Of a DNA stretch of 64,000 nt, positions 59,142-64,000 are shown one piece after another. The notes under the pieces were generated by a model. The model searched no databases, was not told where the DNA came from, and saw only the letters and a program-made list of their open reading frames with translations. Source of the stretch: Leifsonia poae (GTDB lineage: Bacteria; Actinomycetota; Actinomycetes; Actinomycetales; Microbacteriaceae); contig NZ_JAIHLP010000002.1 in NCBI RefSeq assembly GCF_020009625.1, positions 2,418,001 to 2,482,000 of the forward strand. Reading direction: 5' to 3'. Position numbers and translations under genes: made by a program. How positions within the stretch are numbered: the stretch's first letter is position 1; every line of letters starts with the position of its first letter.

Positions 59142-60817
59142 ATGGCTGAGTCCACCCAGGTGCTGTCCGGCGCCGGCATCGGTCAGGGCGTCGCGCTCGG
59201 TCGGGTGCTGCGGATGGCCGACCCGCTGCCCGACCCGGTCGACGAGGCGAGCAACCGTACGCCCGACGAGGAGCGCGCCCGCTCGGCGTCAGCGGTGACG
59301 ATCGTCGCCGCCGATCTGCGCGAGCGTGCGGCGCGGGTCTCCGGCACGGCCGCCGACGTGCTCGAAGCGCAGGCGATGATGGCCGAGGATTCGTCGCTCG
59401 CCGATGACGTATCGGAGCGGATCGCGACGGGGAAGACCGCGGAGCGTGCGGTGTTCGAGGGCTTCGCGGTCTACCGCGACATGCTCGTCGGCCTGGGCGG
59501 ATATCTCGGTGAGCGTGCGGCCGACCTCGACGATGTCGCACGCCGGGTGATCGCCGCCATCGCCGGGCGACCGGCTCCCGGTGTTCCGGAGTCCGAAGAG
59601 CCGTACGTGCTCGTGGCGCACGACCTTGCGCCGGCCGACACGGCACTCCTCGACCTCACCAAGGTGCTCGGACTCGTCACCCGCGAGGGCGGGCCCACGT
59701 CGCACACGGCCATCCTGGCGCGGGAGAAGGCGATCGTCGCCCTCGTCGGCGTTGCCGGAGCCGACGCCATCCCCGCCGGTGCCGAGGTCGTGGTGGATGC
59801 TGCGGCAGGCACGGTCACGGTGGCCCCCGACGAGACCGCCCGCACGGGGCGCTCCGCCGCATCCGGGAACGCGAGCAGGCGCTCTCCGGCGGCAACCGGC
59901 CGGGCGCGCTCGCCGACGGCACCGCCGTCCCCCTGCTCGCGAACCTCGGCTCGCCCGACGGCTTGCAGCGGGCGCTCGACGCGGGGGCGGAGGGCGTCGG
60001 CCTGTTCCGCACCGAGTTCCTCTTCCTCGACCAGCGGCTCGCCCCCACCGTGGATCAGCAACGTGAGCAATACACCGCCCTCCTCGACGCGTTCCCCGAG
60101 AAGAAGGTCGTTGTTCGCGTGCTCGACGCCGGCGCCGACAAGCCGCTCGAGTTCCTGGGCGACGGCACGGCGGAAGACAACCCGGCGCTGGGGATGCGGG
60201 GGCTGCGGTCGCTGCGAGCCAATGAACCCCTGCTGCGCGACCAGCTGACCGCCCTGGCCGAAGCCGACGCCGCGACGAACGCGGACCTGTGGGTGATGGC
60301 GCCGATGGTGGCCACCGTGGAGGAGACCCGCTACTTCGTCGAACTCGCCACGGCGCTCGGGCTGAAGACCGTGGGCGTCATGATCGAGGTGCCGTCGGCA
60401 GCACTGCTGGCCGACCGCATCCTGCGTGAGGCGGCGTTCGCCTCGATCGGCACCAACGACCTCACGCAGTACACGCTGGCGGCCGATCGGCTGCTCGGGT
60501 CGGTCGCGGGCTATCAGGATCCGTGGCATCCCGCTGTTCTGAAGTTGATCGGCGAGGTCGGTCAGGCGGGGAGCGCGGCCGGCAAACCCGTCGGCATCTG
60601 CGGCGAGGCGGCGGCCGATCCGCTGCTCGCCGTCGTCCTCGTCGGGCTGGGCGCCACGACGCTCTCCATGTCGCCGGCCGCGATCGCCGATGTCCGGCTT
60701 TCGCTGCGGCGGTTCACCCTCGATCAGGCGAAACGGCTGGCGGCTGTCGCGCTCGCTGCCGACGGTGCGGCCGAGGCGCGGGATGCGGTGCGCGCGGCCG
60801 TCGCGGAGTCCGTCTGA
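59142..60817 (+). pseudogene. ptsI: PTS enzyme I (phosphoenolpyruvate-protein phosphotransferase), frameshifted at about 59846-59849
   Basis: Enzyme I transfers phosphate from PEP to HPr. The phospho-His is in REGGPTSHTAILAREK. The PEP-binding half contains GLFRTEFLFL, RVLDAGADKPLEFL, GMRGLRSLRA, IGTNDLTQYTLAADR, and Cys in GICGEAAADP. The frame breaks at GGGG 59846-59849; one extra G joins it to LRRIREREQALSGGNRPGA in the -1 frame, giving about 558 residues, the normal length. Enzyme I is rarely lost alone, so a sequencing deletion is likely. AAGGAG precedes the ATG. Confidence 0.9.
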
Positions 60818-60826
60818 GCCGAACGC

Positions 60827-61399
60827 TCAGCGCGGCACGATCGGGGTCGCCGGGTCGAGGCACCAGGCCTCCACGGCCGGCCATGCGCCGTAGCCTGCCG
60901 TGCGTTCGAGGTGACCGCCGCCGGGGACGACCGTGACCGGCAGCCCGAACGGCGCGCCGAATACGGCGGTCGCACCCGCGGGGCAGAACGGGTCGTCGTC
61001 CGAAGCGGCGATCAGGGTCGGCGTCGCGCCGGCGATGAGTGGCAGCCGCGCGAACGCGGCGATCGCGGGGAAGCCGGCCACCACCTCCGGTGAGGGCGGG
61101 GCGACGAGCAGCACACGCTCCACCGACTCGTCACCCGACAGGGTCTCCGTGCCCAGCCAGAGCAGGCAGGCGAGACTGTGGCAGAGCACTACGACATGGG
61201 CTTCGTTGCCCGAGGCTTCCGCAAGCGCCGCTCCGGCCGCGTCGCGCCAGGCGTCGACCGAGGGGCGTGCGGCATCCGGCAATTGGGGGTAGACCACGCG
61301 CTCGCCGCGGGAACGGAGCGCGGTCGCGAGCTCATGCTGCCAATGCCCGGGCGGCCGGAAGTTGTCCCACCCGTGCAGGATGAGGAAAGATCTCGTCAC
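60827..61399 (-). CDS. RBBP9/YdeN family alpha/beta hydrolase
   Basis: 190 residues. Starts SFLILHGWDNFRPPGHWQHE, with an HSLAC nucleophile motif (VVLCHSLACLLWL), Asp in AASDDDPFCP and catalytic His in PGGGHLERTAGYG. The family are small serine hydrolases of unclear substrate. The GTG start overlaps the D-aminoacylase stop (GTGA), so it belongs to the operon of D-amino acid genes. Confidence 0.88.
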   Translation of the reverse strand: MTRSFLILHGWDNFRPPGHWQHELATALRSRGERVVYPQLPDAARPSVDAWRDAAGAALAEASGNEAHVVVLCHSLACLLWLGTETLSGDESVERVLLVAPPSPEVVAGFPAIAAFARLPLIAGATPTLIAASDDDPFCPAGATAVFGAPFGLPVTVVPGGGHLERTAGYGAWPAVEAWCLDPATPIVPR

Positions 61400-63024
61400 A
61401 CTGCATTCTTTCGCAGGGCCCGCCCCGGCACCTGGTCGGTTCGCGTCGAGTCGGCGATCACCGGGCGCCCGGCGATGAACACCCAGGGGATGCCGACGGC
61501 GGGGCGCCGCGGGTCGGCGTCAGTGGCGCGGTCGGCGACGGCGTGCGGGTCGAACAGCACGAGGTCGGCGACGGCGCCCGCCCGGATGCGCCCTCGGTCT
61601 GTGAGCCCGAGCCGGGCGGCGGGACGCGCCGACAGGTGCACGATCGCGTCTTCGAGGGTCAGCACGCCCTCCTCGCGCACATAGTGCCCGAGGTAGCGGG
61701 GGAACGTACCCCAGGCGCGGGGGTGCGGCTTGGTGCCCACCAGGATGCCGTCGCTTCCGCCGGTGTGCCGCGGATGCCGCATCATCGTGCGCACGTTCTG
61801 CTCGTCGCCGACGTGCTGCAGGATGCTCGTGCCGAGCCGGTCGGCCGTCAGCAGATCGAAGTACACGTTCGATGGGGGTGCGCCCCGGCGCTCGGCCAGC
61901 GCCGCGATCGTGTGACCGACGGCCGGGAGCAGCGCCGGATCGAGCACACCGGCGATCTCGACCGTGCCCCACTCCACGGGGACGCCGTGGCAGCCGTCCG
62001 AGCCGGTCACTTCCAGTTCGTAGGCGATCCGGGCGCGGTCGGCCGGGTCGCGCAGCCGCGCGAGGGTCGCCTCCGGGCCCCCGGCGGACGCCCAGCCGGG
62101 CAGCAGCGCCGACAGCGTCGTCGACCCGGAGAGGTAGGGGTACGTGTCGATGGTGATGTCGAGTCCGGCCGCGAGACCGCCGTCGATCAGGGCGACGAGT
62201 TCGCTCGCGCGGCCCCGGTTGACGGCGAAGTTCATCGTGGCGTGGGTGAGATGCAGGGCGCATCCGGCCTGCGCGGCCACGTCGAGCATCTCGGCATAGG
62301 CCGCCAGCGCGCCCGCGCCATAGGAGCGCTGGTGGGGTGCATAGAAGCCGCCGTGCTCGGCGACCACGGTGCAGAGGGCGACGAGCTCGGCGGTGTCGGC
62401 GAACATCCCGGGCGCGTAGGTGAGGCCGGAGGAGAGGCCGAACGCGCCGTCGCGCATCCCGTCGGCGATGAGTCTGCGCATCTCGCGGAGCTCGTCGGGG
62501 GTGGCGGTGCGGCGCTCCGAGCCGACGACGGCCATCCGCACGGATCCCTGCGGGATGAGGTAGGCCACGTTCGTCGCGGTGCCGTGAGCGTCGACGGCGG
62601 CAAGATAGTCGGCCACGCTGCGCCAAGCGAAGTCCAGGCCCGGTCCGGTGCCGTTCCAGCCGGCGATCTGTTCGCGCAGCATCGGCATGGTCTGCTCGGT
62701 GGCCGGCGCGTAGGAGAGGCCGTCCTGCCCGATCACCTCGGTGGTGACGCCCTGCGACACCTTGGCGAGGTGGGCGTGATCGGTGAGCACGGCGAGATCG
62801 GAGTGCGCGTGCATATCGATGAAGCCAGGGGCGACGGCGAGACCGTCCGCGTCGAGGATTCGCCCGCCGACGGGGGCGTCGAGCCGGCTGGCTGCGTTCA
62901 CTCGGCCCACGGCGGCGATGCGTCCGCCCTCGACCAGGACGTCGCCCACGAAGCCAGGCTCGCCCGATCCGTCGAGCACCAGGGCCCCGCGGATGAGTGT
63001 GCTCCCGCCCTCCGGCACGGTCAT
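61396..63024 (-). CDS. N-acyl-D-amino-acid deacylase (D-aminoacylase family)
   Basis: 542 residues of the amidohydrolase superfamily. Metal motif APGFIDMHAHSDLAVL, VTTEVIGQDGLSYAP, a middle region with LHLTHATMNF and TIDTYPYLSG, and late Asp in HTGGSDGILVG, then the HPRAWGTFPRYLGHYVRE signature of D-aminoacylases. Releases D-amino acids from N-acyl forms. ATGA/GTGA overlaps tie it to the aldolase and hydrolase genes. Confidence 0.9.
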   Translation of the reverse strand: MTVPEGGSTLIRGALVLDGSGEPGFVGDVLVEGGRIAAVGRVNAASRLDAPVGGRILDADGLAVAPGFIDMHAHSDLAVLTDHAHLAKVSQGVTTEVIGQDGLSYAPATEQTMPMLREQIAGWNGTGPGLDFAWRSVADYLAAVDAHGTATNVAYLIPQGSVRMAVVGSERRTATPDELREMRRLIADGMRDGAFGLSSGLTYAPGMFADTAELVALCTVVAEHGGFYAPHQRSYGAGALAAYAEMLDVAAQAGCALHLTHATMNFAVNRGRASELVALIDGGLAAGLDITIDTYPYLSGSTTLSALLPGWASAGGPEATLARLRDPADRARIAYELEVTGSDGCHGVPVEWGTVEIAGVLDPALLPAVGHTIAALAERRGAPPSNVYFDLLTADRLGTSILQHVGDEQNVRTMMRHPRHTGGSDGILVGTKPHPRAWGTFPRYLGHYVREEGVLTLEDAIVHLSARPAARLGLTDRGRIRAGAVADLVLFDPHAVADRATDADPRRPAVGIPWVFIAGRPVIADSTRTDQVPGRALRKNAV

Positions 63025-63650
63025 ACTCCGTGGACGGCGGCCGAAAAGGTCTTCGCCTGCTCGCGGATCGCCTGCCACTGTCCCGCCTCGATCGCCGCCG
63101 CGCTGACGACGCTCGATCCCGCCGTCACGGCGAGGGCTCCCGCGGCCACCCAGTCGGCGGCCGTGCCCGCGTGCACCCCGCCGGACGGGACGAAGGCCAC
63201 ATCGGGGAAAGGGCCGCGCAGGTCTTTGAGATACCCGGGCCCGACGAGGGAGGCGGGGAAGATCTTCACGGCGGCCGCACCCCACTCCATGGCCCGCATG
63301 ACCTCGCTGGGGCTGAGCGCGCCGAGGAGGAAGGGGATGCCCGCCTCGCGTGCGACGGCGGCGACGCCCTCGTGCAGCCCGGGCGTCACCAGAAAGCGCG
63401 CACCCGCCGCGATGGCGGCCTCGGCCTTGGCTTCGTCGGTCACGGTTCCGACGCCGACGACGGCCCCGTGATCGGCGGCCGTGGCCACCGACTCCGCCAC
63501 GATGCGCTCCACCTCCGGCGTCGTGAACGTGAACTCGACCGTGCGGATGCCGCCGCTCGCGAGCGCACGACAGAGGGCGGCGGGGTCTTCGATGCGGGGG
63601 GCGCGCACCACGGTGAGCGCGCGATCGGCGCGGAGGATGTCGAGGATCAT
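63021..63650 (-). CDS. KDPG/KHG aldolase family protein
   Basis: 209 residues, a class I aldolase: Glu in RTVEFTFTTPE, GVGTVTDEAKAEAAIAAGA, FLVTPGLHEGV, the Schiff-base Lys in AAAVKIFPASLVGPGYLK, and VPSGGVHAGTAADWVAAGA. Cleaves 2-keto-3-deoxy-6-phospho-gluconate or 2-keto-4-hydroxyglutarate type substrates. In D-aminoacylase operons it may process a keto acid from deamination (inference). Confidence 0.9.
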   Translation of the reverse strand: MILDILRADRALTVVRAPRIEDPAALCRALASGGIRTVEFTFTTPEVERIVAESVATAADHGAVVGVGTVTDEAKAEAAIAAGARFLVTPGLHEGVAAVAREAGIPFLLGALSPSEVMRAMEWGAAAVKIFPASLVGPGYLKDLRGPFPDVAFVPSGGVHAGTAADWVAAGALAVTAGSSVVSAAAIEAGQWQAIREQAKTFSAAVHGV

Positions 63651-63671
63651 GGTTCTCCCGGTTCGCGGCGG

Positions 63672-64000
63672 TCAGCCGAAGGTGGTCTCGAGCAGGCCGA
63701 TCACGCGGGGGTCGGCCGCCTCCACATCGTCGACGATGGCGAGGGCGCGCCATTTGTCGAATGTGGTGCACGGATGCGACAGCCCGAAACGCACGACATC
63801 CCCCACGTCGAGCGCCAGCCCGGGCGGAACGCTCACGAAGCTGTGCTGGTCGTTCATCGCGGTGACGACCGCATCCTGGATCGGGATGGTGGTCGTGGAG
63901 CCTCGGCGGCGGACGGCCTGGGGTACGGGCAGACCTTCGTCGTAGGGGAGGTCGCGTTTTCCCGCATCCACCAGCGCGAGTCCGGGTTCGGGGCGGGAGA
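63672..64000 (-). CDS. Amino acid deaminase/D-serine dehydratase-like protein (5' part beyond right edge)
   Basis: The last 109 or so residues only. RRRGSTTTIPIQDAVVTAMN and DQHSFVSVPPGLALDVGD, then FGLSHPCTTFDKWRAL. The DQH and SHPCTTFDKW residues (His, Cys) hold zinc in the DSD1-type fold, which joins an alanine-racemase-like PLP barrel with a beta domain. It would deaminate the D-amino acid released by the deacylase. It leads the operon (21-bp gap to the aldolase gene). Confidence 0.82.
   Translation of the reverse strand, partial: SRPEPGLALVDAGKRDLPYDEGLPVPQAVRRRGSTTTIPIQDAVVTAMNDQHSFVSVPPGLALDVGDVVRFGLSHPCTTFDKWRALAIVDDVEAADPRVIGLLETTFG

Noticed and set aside
59846..59849. Programmed -1 frameshifting in ptsI (and at 8995-8999 in the exporter gene).
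   Set aside because: There is no X-XXY-YYZ slippery heptamer in the right register, and enzyme I is not known to use recoding. The same lesion type in four unrelated genes points to sequence error.
1..64000. tRNA, rRNA, insertion sequences, integrases, restriction-modification or anti-phage systems.
   Set aside because: No matching sequence or protein was seen; I did not run a dedicated search.

Overview
The window reads as chromosome of a high-GC Gram-positive actinobacterium, most like a Microbacteriaceae soil or plant bacterium. Supporting signs are the G/C-rich third codon positions, many GTG/TTG starts, ATGA/GTGA gene overlaps, a MarP-type protease, a LAXTG (sortase E type) surface protein with chaplin-like repeats, and many apparently leaderless genes with a TANNNT -10 box 6-7 nt before the start codon. 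Species cannot be named from the sequence. I see no rRNA, tRNA, CRISPR array, IS element or prophage. The first gene (DHA2 efflux pump) and the last gene (zinc/PLP amino acid deaminase) run off the edges.

Layout. 1-4.5 kb: TetR and efflux pump with twin operators, a thioredoxin-reductase-like flavoenzyme divergent from an XRE-cupin regulator, and small accessory genes. 4.6-10.3 kb: a membrane-anchored unknown, DUF402, a MerR-peroxiredoxin fusion, a zinc-knuckle mini-protein with a MarR/OhrR regulator, a CmtR-like ArsR with a metal exporter, and a shikimate-dehydrogenase-like gene. 10.3-18.9 kb: a non-phosphorylative L-fucose pathway (aldo/keto reductase, lactonase, FucD, SDR, FAH hydrolase, mutarotase) with a GntR regulator. 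The three promoter regions share a 16-bp motif. An NTF2/ArsR/SRPBCC trio interrupts it. 19-26.5 kb: divergent GntR pair, alpha/beta hydrolase, TetR-MFS pair, quinone reductase, MarP. 26.6-29 kb: CopC/YcnI copper genes. 29-37 kb: ROK regulator, CUT1 sugar ABC transporter without ATPase, GH38 alpha-mannosidase. 37-40.7 kb: secreted M15-like protein behind GTAACG repeats, and a two-component pair. 41-46.7 kb: envelope genes, universal stress protein, fluoride riboswitch with a crcB pair, MarR-MFS pair. 46.7-49.3 kb: two surface proteins, one with seven chaplin-like repeats. 49.4-57.8 kb: gluABCD-type amino acid transporter with asparaginase, CutC and ROK kinase, divergent from a ROK regulator and a Gfo/Idh oxidoreductase. 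57.9-64 kb: SGNH hydrolase, META lipoprotein, PTS enzyme I, and an N-acyl-D-amino acid operon.

Four otherwise intact genes (metal exporter, fucD, alpha/beta hydrolase, ptsI) each carry an apparent single-base deletion in or next to a short G or C run. This looks more like residual assembly error than gene decay, and it is the main caution for using this sequence.
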